DNA from: Hydnum rufescens UP504
Taxonomy: Eukaryota > Basidiomycota > Agaricomycetes > Cantharellales > Hydnaceae
Direction of reading: 5' to 3'
DNA: 11,639 bases
Assembly: GCA_014904985.1 (NCBI GenBank)
Contig: MU129467.1
Location: 1 to 11,639 of the forward strand
Shown: positions 1-7,103 of the stretch, piece by piece
Numbering within the stretch: the first letter of the stretch is position 1
How the letters are laid out: the number at the start of each line of letters is the position of its first letter
The notes under the pieces: model-generated
The model's input: the letters and a program-made list of their open reading frames with translations, nothing else
What the model was told of the DNA's origin: nothing
The model's database searches: none
Position numbers and translations under genes: made by a program

Positions 1-356
1 GGAGGTGGAAACAGGAACAGGGGAGCGGCCAGGAACAAGGACAGGTACTAGCGTGGGTAACTCGGAATCAAAGGAAATGAAAGAGAAATGAAACGTGACA
101 GAACGAACTCGGAAGCAAACGGAAACAAACGGAAACAAGGAGAAATAAACTGACGGAGCCCGGAGAGCACCGGAGACAAATCGGAAGCAAACCGGAGTTA
201 TCGGAAAGAAGCGGACGAGCCCTGACAGAAACTCGGCTACAGGTTTTAGCTAGATTGGCAGATTGACGATTGGCGAGGTCATCGGCATAGCCTCACAGGG
301 GTTGTGCTTGTCTCCAACATCATACCCAGTCGCTTCCGTATCCACTCACTCCAACA
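1..356 (-). repeat. Copia 3' LTR (partial, runs off the window)
   Basis: On the minus strand the RNase H stop (365-363) is followed within a few bases by a purine run and then TGTTGGAGTGAGTGG, a typical TG start of a Copia LTR. The LTR therefore starts at 356 and continues leftwards past base 1, so its CA end and target duplication cannot be seen. The distal part is pyrimidine-rich on the LTR strand (purine-rich on plus). No coding potential was seen. The 5' LTR copy is not in the window. Confidence 0.82.
110..139. repeat. Short tandem repeat, three 10 bp units, inside the Copia LTR
   Basis: Three consecutive units of the form CGGAARCAAA start at 110, 120 and 130; the last unit ends AAGG. 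Related CGGAAGCAAA and CGGAAAGAAG words recur at about 191-214. On the LTR sense strand they read TTTGYTTCCG. This could be a reiterated U3/R transcription-factor site or simple slippage. Confidence 0.7.
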
Positions 357-366
357 CTCCCCTCAA
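357..366 (-). other. Copia polypurine tract
   Basis: On the minus strand the bases directly upstream of the LTR TG read TTGAGGGGAG. This is the position and composition expected for the polypurine tract that primes plus-strand DNA synthesis. It overlaps the end of the RNase H reading frame (stop TGA at 365-363). Confidence 0.8.
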
Positions 367-890
367 GTGCGACGTAGTCTGAGTCCTTTGGCGTGGAAAT
401 TCAATTTTGTCACCCTGAGGGATTTTGTAAGAATGTTGGCCGTCATAGTCTCTGTGGGACAGTAGACCAAATTGAAAATGCCATCTTTAATCGTCTCGCG
501 GATAAAATGAAAATGGATATTGATATGTTTCGTCCGGGCGTGGTAATTATCACCCATTGCAAGCTTTAATGCGGCTTGATTATCACAATATAGAGTCGTG
601 GCTTTGAGTTGAGTATGGAAAATTTCGGCAATGAGGCCTTGTAGCCAAATGCCTTCCTTGGCAGCTTGAGTTGCGGCGACATATTCTGCCTTGGCCATTG
701 AGAGTGTGATCAGCTCCTGCTTTCGGGAGCTCCAGGAGATGGTTCCTCCGTCTATCAGGTAAGTGTATCCTGTTATTGCACGACGGTGCTCCTGTGTTGC
801 TCCATCCGCATCCGTGTACCTGAGTAGGTCATGTTGTTTTAACCCATATGTCAGGCTAAGACTCTTCATCGTTGATAGGTACTGTATAAC
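363..890 (-). pseudogene. Copia polyprotein segment: RNase H domain
   Basis: This is the C-terminal RNase H of the Copia polyprotein, which degrades RNA of the RNA:DNA hybrid during reverse transcription. Visible motifs in order are YTDADGATQEHRRAITGY (first catalytic Asp), SWSSRKQELITLSMAKAEYVAA, LYCDNQAALKLA (Asp of the CDNQ motif), YHARTKHINI and a C-terminal TANILTKSL, all characteristic of Copia elements. The family usually reads STAEAEY where this copy reads SMAKAEY, so a conserved acidic residue is Lys (a GAG to AAG type change). The segment follows directly, in the same frame, from the TGA at 893-891; the first in-frame Met is at 869. It ends at TGA 365-363, just before the polypurine tract. 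Confidence 0.9.
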
Positions 891-1172
891 TCATTTTGCC
901 GCCTCCCAGTGTGTGGGTCCTGGCCTGTCAAGGAACTGCGATAGCATCGATACCACAAAAGTAATGTCCGGCCTCGTGGCCATGGATGCGTACATAAGGC
1001 TCCCTATGGCCTCGCGATAGGGGGTCCACTTCATTCGTTCGATATCTGTGGGATTCATTGCAGAATCCTCTCGAGTGGGTGTGGCCCCGGGTTCCATTGG
1101 GGTATTAATGGGTTTCGAGTCGCTGAGTGAGAACCGTGAAACAATCGAGTCAATGTATGATGTCTGTGATAA
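891..1172 (-). pseudogene. Copia polyprotein segment: reverse transcriptase C-terminal part and connection
   Basis: This continues the Copia reverse transcriptase frame. It contains YIDSIVSRFSLSDSKPINTP, then YREAIGSLMYASMATRPDIT and LSQFLDRPGPTHWEAAK, the well-conserved stretch between the reverse transcriptase palm and RNase H. It is separated from the upstream part by TGA at 1175-1173 and from RNase H by TGA at 893-891. The second stop falls right after WEAAK, where Copia proteins normally continue with Arg (AAKRV), so CGA to TGA is the simplest explanation. The first in-frame Met is at 1097, but the domain is readable from 1172 and no independent gene start is implied. Confidence 0.88.
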
Positions 1173-1754
1173 TCAGATTGTCTGTAGTTCACGATCTTGC
1201 TTGATTTTAACGCTGAGTAGCCAATGGAGTGGCCCTAAGTCGGTAATCGAGTACTTTTCATTGATTTTCTGCTTGTATTCATCAAGCAATGCCCTCGACG
1301 GGCCCATAAACGTGCAATCATCCACATGGATTGCCAAAATTAATTCCTCCCCATCTTTCTGGGTATGGAACACACCGAGATCAGCGTGGCTTGTGCTAAA
1401 ACCGAGACTATTGAGTGCATGGGATAATGAGTCGTACCATCGCCGTCCAGCTTGCTTAAGACTGTACAGAGTCTTCCGTAGGCGTAGGATTGTATTCTCC
1501 CCCTGGGGTCTGTACTTGGGGGGGAAATTCATATAAATTTCTTCATTCTTGTCAAGTTCGCCATTGAGGTATGCGCCATTGAAATCGAAAGAGTCGATAT
1601 CCCAATTGTTTTGGGCAGCGAATGCAATAATCATCCAAAAACTTGCAAGTTGCACGATGGGGGAATATGTTTCGTAGTAATCAACGCCATAAATCTGTGT
1701 GAAACCGCGGGCAACTAGACGTGCCTTGTACTTTAGAATGGTTCCATCAGCTTT
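1173..1754 (-). pseudogene. Copia polyprotein segment: reverse transcriptase catalytic core
   Basis: This is the RVT_2-type reverse transcriptase that copies the element RNA into DNA. Reading from 1754: KADGTILKYKARLVARGFTQ, then YYETYSPIV, then DFNGAYLNGEL (first catalytic Asp region), then LYSLKQAGRRWYD, then the active site LAIHVDD at 1328-1317. The motif is HVDD instead of the commoner YVDD. Next comes TDLGPLHWLLSVKI, then TGA at 1175-1173. Upstream is TGA 1757-1755 in VFKIK(stop)KADGT; Copia proteins usually carry Arg or Lys there. The first Met in frame is at 1655, inside the domain, so it is not a true start. Confidence 0.92.
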
Positions 1755-2141
1755 TCATTTGATTTTGAATACGAGCTTGCAATCGACAATATTCTTGCCA
1801 GGTGGCCTTGGTACTTCATCCCAAGTTCCGGTGTCTTTGACGGTTTTGAGTTCGATATCGATAGCCTTTTTCCATTGTGGCCAATTCGTTCGTGACTTCA
1901 CCTCTTCCAGAGATTTTGGATCACCATCAATATCTTGAATTGTTGCAAAAGCTGCGTCATTAAATTCTATATGATATATGGCGTCATTTATGAGAGATGC
2001 TGAATTCTTGCCAATATTATCACTGCTCCCCCTGACGCCGGGGATCTGAGAGTCAGATTTGTGTGTGTATCCATGAACTGTACCTTCGCCCTGTGCAAGG
2101 CGTTGCACATATTGAGACGGTTTGGGGACACATGTGGAGCG
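1755..2141 (-). pseudogene. Copia polyprotein segment: linker and start of reverse transcriptase
   Basis: The same frame links integrase to reverse transcriptase. After a low-complexity linker it reads DPKSLEEVKSRTNWPQWKKA (nearly always present before Copia reverse transcriptases, as the region that orders EA...W..A), then EVPRPPGKNIVDCKLVFKIK, the beginning of the reverse transcriptase fold. It is bounded by TGA at 2144-2142 on the integrase side and TGA at 1757-1755 on the reverse transcriptase side. The first Met is at 2108. No sign of frameshift was found. Confidence 0.87.
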
Positions 2142-2953
2142 TCATTCGGGTTCAGCGGGTGGGGTCTGTTTTGGCATAGGAGGGGGTTCGGCAGGGGTAG
2201 TTGGCCTAGAATTTAGGGTTTTGGCGTCGTCTGAGTCTTCGGGATCTGGAGAGTTGTTGGAGGTCGGCAGGGGATCTATCCGTGGCCTTGAGCTCATAAC
2301 TGGGGGATCAACAGAAATGTCAATTGTCAAGGTAGTGAATTTTATGTTACATTCGACGGATATTTTGTTCCTTCCCTTCCAGTAAGTTCTGTGAGCATGT
2401 GGGCTGTCGTTATCATAGCCCACCCAAAAGGCTTCATTCGCGCATTCATCCAATTTCAATCCAGAGTTGTTGTGAACCCAGACTCGTTGGCCCCAAATAG
2501 GGATATTCGCGAGGTTTGGCTTTTCCTTCGTAAGCCGTTCGAGTGGCGTCATGTGGCCTAAGACACATGTAGAGGTACGGTTTTTGAGCCAGATGGCCCA
2601 ATTCACAGCCTCACCCCAGAGATTTTTCGGCAATTGGGATTGATGTAACATAGCACAAGTTCGTTCGAGAATCCGCTGATTCAGTGATTTGGCAACTCCA
2701 TTGTGCTGGGGAGTATCATGGGTGGTTAATCGGCGCTCTGTGCCCTGATCCCCTAGAAACTTCGTGAATGCATGACTTGTGTATTCGCCTCCACGGTCAG
2801 ATCGAAGCCATTTAATTTGGACTCCATGCTGCGTCTTCGCCCAAGCTGCGAAGTCTTTGTAGGCATCGAGTGCCTCATCCTTCGTACGTAATAGTCGAAG
2901 CTTTGTATATCTCGTGGCGTCATCTGTAAACGTGATGTAATATGAGCACCTGC
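2142..2953 (-). pseudogene. Copia polyprotein segment: integrase catalytic core and C-terminal region
   Basis: This is the main part of the DDE-type integrase that inserts the cDNA into host DNA. Reading from 2953: SYYITFTDDATRYTKL, a tract ending in WLRSDRGGEY (second catalytic Asp at 2798-2796), then HDTPQHNGVAKSLNQRIL, then LWGEAVNWAIWLKNRTS, the GKT/WG-type region IWGQRVWVH, and a Pro-rich tail. The family motif is NGVAERLN, and its Glu is the third catalytic residue. Here that codon is AAA (Lys, 2690-2688), so the enzyme should be inactive. The ORF can be extended to an ATG at 2984, but residues before SYYITF come from the 2954-4300 insertion. It ends at TGA 2144-2142. Confidence 0.92.
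2949..2953. repeat. Putative target-site duplication, left copy (CCTGC)
   Basis: CCTGC directly precedes the LTR-like TG start at 2954. The same five bases (six if the next T is counted) occur at 4301-4305. Copia coding sequence continues in frame across them when the intervening DNA and one copy are disregarded. Confidence 0.55.
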
Positions 2954-3374
2954 TGTTGGAGGGATAAAATCCCACTACGTACATACCTCATCCGGGCCCA
3001 ACTACCTCCTCAAACGAATCCATATTTCTGTATTTCTCGTGTATCCACACTCGTTATTCCTCTGGCCATCAAATAGTATGGATTCACATCCCAGGATCTG
3101 TGGTCCTTTATACTTTTCCTCCACCCTATATACGAGACAATTATTTGTCCGTCCTTGGCACTTCAACAGGCCATCTAAATTGTACTTATTTCCAAGCCAG
3201 TTCAACCAGGCTAAAGCAATTCAACTTGCTTACTTTCGTCCACCTATTGTATCACTATTGGCGTATCCAAATGCCTCAAGGGCGGTATTTGACCTTGGAT
3301 TACATAACACGACTCCCACTTTGACTCACGGACTTGTCACATGTTGAATAGGGGCTATTTCAATGCTCTCAAGG

Positions 3375-3438
3375 AGTATTTTGCGAATATCTCCCTCATT
3401 TTTGATCGGATCGACTCGGCAAGACAGCTCCCAGAAAG
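3375..3438. repeat. Diverged direct repeat, copy 1 (64 bp)
   Basis: The block beginning AGTATTTTGCGAATATCTCC aligns without gaps to 3537-3600. By hand about 46 of 64 positions agree, with both ends (AGTATTT and GAAAG) conserved. It lies inside the LTR-like insertion, and the meaning is unknown. Confidence 0.7.
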
Positions 3439-3536
3439 CTACGATCAATACCTGTCTAACGGTACCTCACACGCATTTATCGGATGCGAACTGCATCTTC
3501 CAGGTCGATTTTACCTCATGCTCCACACAATCCTTC

Positions 3537-3600
3537 AGTATTTCGCAAATAACTCCATCAGTTTTGATCCGATTCATTGGGAACAACCACCCCTGGAAAG
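3537..3600. repeat. Diverged direct repeat, copy 2 (64 bp)
   Basis: The block beginning AGTATTTCGCAAATAACTCC is a gap-free partner of 3375-3438, 162 bp downstream. A shorter third relative, GAATATCTCCTTCAGTTTTG, occurs at 3864-3883. Confidence 0.7.
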
Positions 3601-4300
3601 ATGCTGAAAATCCGCATCGAACGGTACCAAGGGCAAAACGAGCGGATTAGAACTCGGCCTCCTGTAATTTAGTCTCCTCATGGCTCATTTCACTTTTACC
3701 TCCGCTTTTCTGATTACTAAAGGCAATTATGGTTCCGGCACCCTATGCCCGATGGAGGGTACATCTAGGACGACCAGTTCCACCATTCCTCAAGGGATTT
3801 GGTCCAGTAGAAGAGGAGGAATACCTTGGTTAAGCCATATTCTCCCATTCTCACTTGTTAATTGAATATCTCCTTCAGTTTTGAAGCTTTTGACTTGATT
3901 TATTTTTCCTCATTTTCGCCTTAATCCCACCTTTCCGCCGGTTACCATAGCATTTTTCTGTGATGTATATTAAGTGCAGGAGATGCGAATTTCGATTGTC
4001 TTTCCCCCCATCCCCAGTTGAAAAGCTAGTTGAACTGCTGCTGGTGTCAGGGTAAATTCCAAAACTCCACCCCCACTAATCACACTTTTGATAGGCTCTC
4101 AAGAGGAGGACCTAGAGTGTGATTCCCTGAATTATTAACCCCTTCATTTATTGTCTGGATAGGCTTTGTCTATACAGGACAATTTCACCCGTCCAAAGAC
4201 CTCCCTCCCCTCGGACCTTAACATTCGGATTGGCCCCGTGATCCCCTCTCTTCGTCCTCGTATCCATTTCGCGGACTGTAGCTGGTTTCATCCTCTGTTT

Positions 4301-4305
4301 CCTGC
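4301..4305. repeat. Putative target-site duplication, right copy (CCTGC)
   Basis: This is the right-hand partner of the CCTGC at 2949-2953. To its right the Copia integrase start (minus strand LNSLGGVSR) resumes. A 5 bp duplication is the usual size for Copia and many Gypsy LTR elements. Confidence 0.55.
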
Positions 4306-4712
4306 TTACACCGCCTAAGGAATTTAGGGGTGATGGCCCCCAAACGTCTGTGTGAATTTCCTCGCCGAATGAGGAGGCGAGTGGGGCTGTCCGCTCTTTC
4401 TTGATGGCCTTCTGGGTGGCCTTGGCATACTCACAGGAGTCACAGGAAAAATCCTTGATGTCATCAATTAGGTCAATGCCCTCGATAACGTTGTTTTTGA
4501 TAAGCGTGCATATTGTATCAACCGAAATATGGGCCAATCGTCTGTGAAGATCCGAGAGCTTCACTGTCTCATGTGCAATTGTAGCTGCCGAATTAGCGTG
4601 TTCGACTTTGTATAAGCCATTATCACTGCCAGAGATGCATCCAATAAGGACACCTTTCGGGTTTTTGATTTTGCACGAGTTTCTGTCGAATAGGACTTTG
4701 TGACCCACTTTC

Positions 4713-4717
4713 ATAAT
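4713..4717. repeat. Predicted left target-site duplication of the Gypsy element (ATAAT)
   Basis: ATAAT is the five bases of Copia coding sequence directly before the Gypsy LTR start TGTTATGAG at 4718. If the Gypsy element inserted into Copia, the same five bases should follow its 3' LTR, which lies outside this window. Only one copy is visible, so this is a prediction. Confidence 0.4.
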
Positions 4718-5173
4718 TGTTATGAGTTGTACTCGTAACCTCGCTTACATACGAATAACCAAGCCAATTGCGCCATCACGTGACCTTCACCCTTGCCGCC
4801 ATTGTGCCTTCCTCTTTCAGCAATTCCTATTATATACATCCTTCCTTTATTCAACACCCCTTTATCCATAAAACCCTTTTGATCTCTAATAGTATAAGTA
4901 GTTACTTGATGTACACTCGCTCTTTAGAAGATCGAGAATATATTGTCAACCGATTGAATTCCACTCTCGCGATCTCAGTTATCGCTCACGACTCTCATCT
5001 TAAAACCTTTGCGTATTAAGTCTCAAGAAGCTGGTCTTCCTCGTATGTACTCGTCTTTCGTGACTTACGTAATCCCCACTTTGTGACTCCCTCGTCAATC
5101 ACCTTAAGGGCATTTCCTTGTATTCATCTCGATTATGTCATCGTATCTTTCGCCTCAAGTACAACCCTTAACA
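4718..5173 (+). repeat. Gypsy 5' LTR
   Basis: The repeat begins TGTTATGAGTTGTACTCG and ends CAACCCTTAACA. The outer TGTTA and TAACA form a perfect 5 bp terminal inverted repeat and satisfy the TG...CA rule. The 456 bp length is ordinary for a fungal Gypsy LTR. It lies directly after the broken Copia frame and 42 bp before the gag ATG. It carries CCAAT, CACGTG and TATA boxes in promoter order. The 3' partner LTR is not in the window, so the boundaries rest on the terminal repeat and context. An 83-codon open frame inside (4768-5019) is taken as chance. Confidence 0.78.
4764..4836 (+). promoter_or_regulatory. Candidate LTR promoter: CCAAT, CACGTG and TATA boxes
   Basis: Within the U3-like part of the LTR, CCAAT is at 4764-4768, the E-box palindrome CACGTG at 4777-4782 and TATATA at 4831-4836 (in the context CCTATTATATACATCC). 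Order and spacing resemble an RNA polymerase II promoter, with transcription expected to start a few tens of bases downstream. This is inferred from motifs only. Confidence 0.5.
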
Positions 5174-5215
5174 GTATTCTCAATCTAAATAACTGACTTC
5201 CTTGAAAGACTCAAT
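5174..5215 (+). other. Gypsy leader / presumed primer-binding region
   Basis: These 42 bases separate the LTR end from the gag ATG at 5216. The minus-strand primer-binding site should begin at or just after 5174 (GTATTCTCAATCTAAATAAC). I cannot match it to a specific tRNA by eye, and it does not begin with the common TGG. The AT-rich context CTCAATATG precedes the start codon. Confidence 0.4.
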
Positions 5216-5629
5216 ATGCCCTCCACTCGACGAAACCCACACCCACAACCAGTCGCCGACGACTATTGCGACGACACAGCCACCGTCAAATCCACTTCCG
5301 CCCTCTCCTCTCCAATCGTCCTCGAGGCGCCAATCACCCCTCAGACGATGTATCCCATGATACAAACACCACCCAACTCAATGCAAGGTCCACACATGGG
5401 AAACCCTCCCAGCACCACGTCAACTTCGAGCACCAAGACAATGCTCCTGCACATGCTGCAACAAATGCAGGCAGACCTAGCATGCAGCACACAGATACAA
5501 GCGGAAATGGCGTGCACCAATGCCCAGATGAACACTCGCCTCGAAGAACTCGCGAACGAAAACCGGGAACTGCGCAATGAAGTCGCGCACCGCAATTCGC
5601 GGTCACCCACCCTCGACGCAAATACATGA
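5216..5629 (+). pseudogene. Gypsy gag, N-terminal segment with coiled coil
   Basis: This opens the Gag-Pol polyprotein. The ATG at 5216 is the first in frame after the LTR and is the likely true start. Residues 1-75 are Pro, Ser and Thr rich. From about residue 76 a heptad-like segment (MLLHMLQQMQADLACSTQ to TRLEELANENRELRNEVAHR) predicts a coiled coil, as expected for capsid self-association. The frame is stopped by TGA at 5627-5629 after DANT, then continues with related sequence in the same frame. A full Gag would extend to the zinc knuckle, so this 137-residue stretch is only its first third. Confidence 0.8.
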
Positions 5630-6091
5630 CTGAGACAAGTAGTCTCGCCCACAGCGCACAACTCACAATTCGCACCCTGCACCCTCACTCGAAGCCCTCA
5701 CTTTGAGCCCCAAACCTACCCCAAGGAAAACAATGAGTTTTCACCTCAAAACCTTGATGACACACCACGAGGCAATTCAGTCACATATGCACCACCTAGC
5801 AACATCGTGCAACCAACTCCGCAATGTGCGATGTTCGAGGATGCGCACTCCACCCCCCCATGCCTGGGCTCTGCATTCAGGGCCCCAACTCCAGGTGTGG
5901 ACCATCGAGGAACCAAACTCGAACACCTCCCCACCACTCCGCGATACCGCAAAACAGCAACAATCGCCCAACCCTCTGCACCATTGGGACACGCACTTCA
6001 CGAACCCAAAATCAAAGAGCTGGAGATGTTCTCGGGGCATGACCCCTCTAAACTATACGGATTCCTTGCGCACTGCAAAATGGTGTTCTGA
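5630..6091 (+). pseudogene. Gypsy gag, middle segment
   Basis: The same frame resumes directly after TGA 5627-5629 and is open to TGA 6089-6091. It is a Pro/Thr/Gln-rich linker followed by the entry into the retrotransposon gag domain: KIKELEMFSGHDPSKLYGFL, then AHCKMVF just before the stop. The pattern 'P..F.G...KL..FL..C...F' is the usual start of this domain in Gypsy elements. The TGA lies inside the domain, followed by SQPSRF, so translation would give a truncated Gag. Internal ATGs (for example 5807) are not considered real starts. Confidence 0.8.
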
Positions 6092-6676
6092 TCGCAACCA
6101 TCGCGATTCACGCTAGAGAGCATGCGCATCATCTGGGCCGGATCATATCTCACGGATACAGCAAGGCAATGGTTCCAATGCCTCATCATGGAGACAGAGG
6201 AATCCCCCACACTTTCCAGCTGGATGCTCTTTGAGGAAGAACTCCACACATACTTCGGAGACCCAGATGAGGTCGCAACTCAAGAGCGAAAACTACACGT
6301 GCTCAAGATGAACGACAACCACCATGTCCTCCACTACATCAACCAGTTCAAGGAAGTAGCGAGCCTCACCAGATGGAACGACGATGCACTCTGCTCGCAG
6401 TTCTACCAAGGCTTACCGAACTGCCTACAAGATGACATCTTGCGAGACAGCAAGCCCACGAAACTCCAAGGCATGTACCAAGCCGCGCTAAGATTTGATG
6501 GCCGGTATTGGGAATGCCAAGAGGAACTTAAAGCCACGAGGACCTCAGATTGTGGCACACAACCCTGCACCGTGAACCCCTCATCATCAACATCCCCTTC
6601 ATCCTCGACAAACCCCCCACGCAACCCGAAAGTTCACAAGTCTAATGGCACGCTCACTGAAGAGGAAAAGGAATGA
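6092..6676 (+). pseudogene. Gypsy gag, capsid-like retrotransposon gag domain
   Basis: This is the main part of the retrotransposon gag domain, the structural protein of the virus-like particle. Readable blocks are IIWAGSYLTDTARQWFQCLI, FEEELHTYFGDPDEVATQER and LKMNDNHHVLHYINQFKEVA, followed by SQFYQGLPNCLQDDI and MYQAALRFDGRYWECQEE, matching the order W......L.GTA..W and F...F.D......A...L seen in Gypsy Gag. A Ser/Pro-rich spacer (STSPSSSTNPPRNPK) precedes EEEKE, then two consecutive TGA codons (6674-6679). The frame then leads straight into the zinc knuckle, so the tandem stop separates Gag from nucleocapsid. Confidence 0.88.
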
Positions 6677-6679
6677 TGA

Positions 6680-6906
6680 AGACGCGAAAAGCTCTGCGCA
6701 TACTGTGGGAATAGCAACCATGCAGTAGATAGTTGCCCCAGTTGTCACAACGTACCACGAACTGCGATGACACCAGCCATGACGTCCACCAGTACCAGCA
6801 GCACAACCGCAACAGCAATGTTGTGCACCCCAGTAGCTCGCGCTACATTCACCTTCTCAGGAGGTCCCAGCACAACAGAGGAACCTCGCATCACTGAGAT
6901 CTCATC
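6680..6906 (+). pseudogene. Gypsy nucleocapsid zinc knuckle and protease linker
   Basis: After the tandem TGA the same frame reads RREKLCAYCGNSNHAVDSC: a CCHC zinc knuckle, C-x2-C-x4-H-x4-C, at 6695-6736, which binds element RNA in the particle. A Thr/Ser-rich linker and ARATFTFSGGPSTTEEP follow, up to the hAT target site at 6899-6906. Beyond it the frame runs into hAT sequence. When the hAT and one target copy are disregarded, the frame continues at 9973 as ISSSSSPPDRTAHL and reaches the protease. The ATG at 6767 is internal. Confidence 0.88.
6899..6906. repeat. hAT target-site duplication, left (ATCTCATC)
   Basis: ATCTCATC immediately precedes the TAGGG terminus of the hAT and recurs exactly after its right end at 9973-9980. 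In the Gypsy frame it encodes the I-S-S segment after PRITE. Confidence 0.95.
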
Positions 6907-6929
6907 TAGGGCTCCTCACAGATCGGATC
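6907..6929 (+). repeat. hAT left terminal inverted repeat (23 bp)
   Basis: TAGGGCTCCTCACAGATC plus GGATC matches the reverse complement of 9950-9972 at 21 of 23 positions. The mismatches are position 4 (G versus T) and position 19 (G versus A). Confidence 0.93.
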
Positions 6930-7103
6930 TCTGCGGATTGGATCCGCAGATCCTCGGATAGGCTCGGATCCGGATCCCCTAATAAGTAGGCTTCCATCCT
7001 CGGATGGGGATCCAACAAAAATCCATGGATCATCTGGATCCGCAGATCCTGAGTACCTCTACTGTATAGTTTATGTAGTGATGTTGCACCCGAAGTCACC
7101 ATC
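6930..7103 (+). repeat. hAT left subterminal region with GGATCC-type repeats
   Basis: Between the left inverted repeat and the transposase ATG the 16 bp word TGGATCCGCAGATCCT occurs at 6939-6954 and again at 7035-7050. Many partial words (CGGATC, GGATCCGGATCC, ATGGATC) lie between them. Subterminal repeats of this type bind the transposase in other hAT elements, and that role is inferred here. The last part, 7051-7103, is a short leader before the transposase start. Confidence 0.75.

Larger units (their letters stand above)
2954..4300. mobile_element. 1.35 kb LTR-like insertion in the Copia integrase (possible solo LTR)
   Basis: This non-coding stretch splits the Copia integrase between LNSLGG and YYITFTDD. 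Its left end reads TGTTGGAGGGATAAAATCCC, an LTR-like TG start with a GGGAT-AAA-ATCCC hairpin. It is flanked on both sides by CCTGC (2949-2953 and 4301-4305), and removal with one copy restores the frame. A solo LTR or short non-autonomous LTR element fits best, but the right end as delimited (CCTCTGTTT) lacks the CA terminus. An alternative right end at TTACA (4310) gives TG...CA but only imperfect flanks and breaks the frame. Several ORFs of 60-100 codons inside resemble no known protein. Diverged direct repeats lie within (3375, 3537, 3864). Confidence 0.6.
1..4717 (-). mobile_element. Ty1/Copia LTR retrotransposon, partial and decayed
   Basis: Read on the minus strand, one reading frame runs GAG-pre-integrase, integrase, reverse transcriptase, RNase H, polypurine tract, 3' LTR. 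The domain order with integrase before reverse transcriptase is diagnostic of Ty1/Copia (Pseudoviridae-type) elements. The frame is the same from 4717 to 363 once the insertion at 2954-4300 and one CCTGC repeat are disregarded. Four in-frame TGA codons (2142, 1755, 1173, 891) break it, and no indel was found. Gag and protease are missing because the sequence changes to a Gypsy LTR at 4718; they may lie beyond the right edge of the window. The left end of the 3' LTR is also outside. The element is not autonomous as it stands. Confidence 0.93.
4301..4717 (-). pseudogene. Copia polyprotein segment: GAG-pre-integrase and integrase N-terminus
   Basis: Reading from 4717 on the minus strand: MKVGHKVLFDRNSCKI (end of the protease-to-integrase region), then LHRRLAH and FSCDSCEYAK. 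These make the HHCC zinc-binding module of the pre-integrase domain (H-x4-H, C-x2-C). Next comes EIHTDVWGPSPLNSLGG, which holds the first catalytic Asp of the integrase (4348-4346). The open frame continues past 4301 into the inserted DNA until 4148, but those residues (RKQRMKPATV...) are not integrase. The upstream end is cut at 4717/4718 by the Gypsy LTR. The ATG at 4714 is internal to the original polyprotein, so this is not a gene start. Confidence 0.9.

Noticed and set aside
3002..3650. Open frames of 67-102 codons in the 2954-4300 insertion
   Set aside because: Several overlap each other in different frames and strands, show no recognisable motif, and lie in sequence with LTR-like repeats.
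2954..4300. The segment splitting the Copia integrase being an intron
   Set aside because: A minus-strand GTAAGC is present near the junction, but GT-AG removal does not restore the integrase frame and 1.35 kb is far longer than the 50-53 bp introns seen in the window.
4768..5019. 83-codon plus-strand frame upstream of gag
   Set aside because: It lies wholly within the Gypsy LTR, over promoter motifs, and shows no domain.
5334..5688. Long minus-strand open frames opposite gag (about 113-115 codons)
   Set aside because: They are the reverse shadow of the gag coding sequence, Cys/Ser/Arg-rich without domain signals. The plus strand has clear Gag homology.
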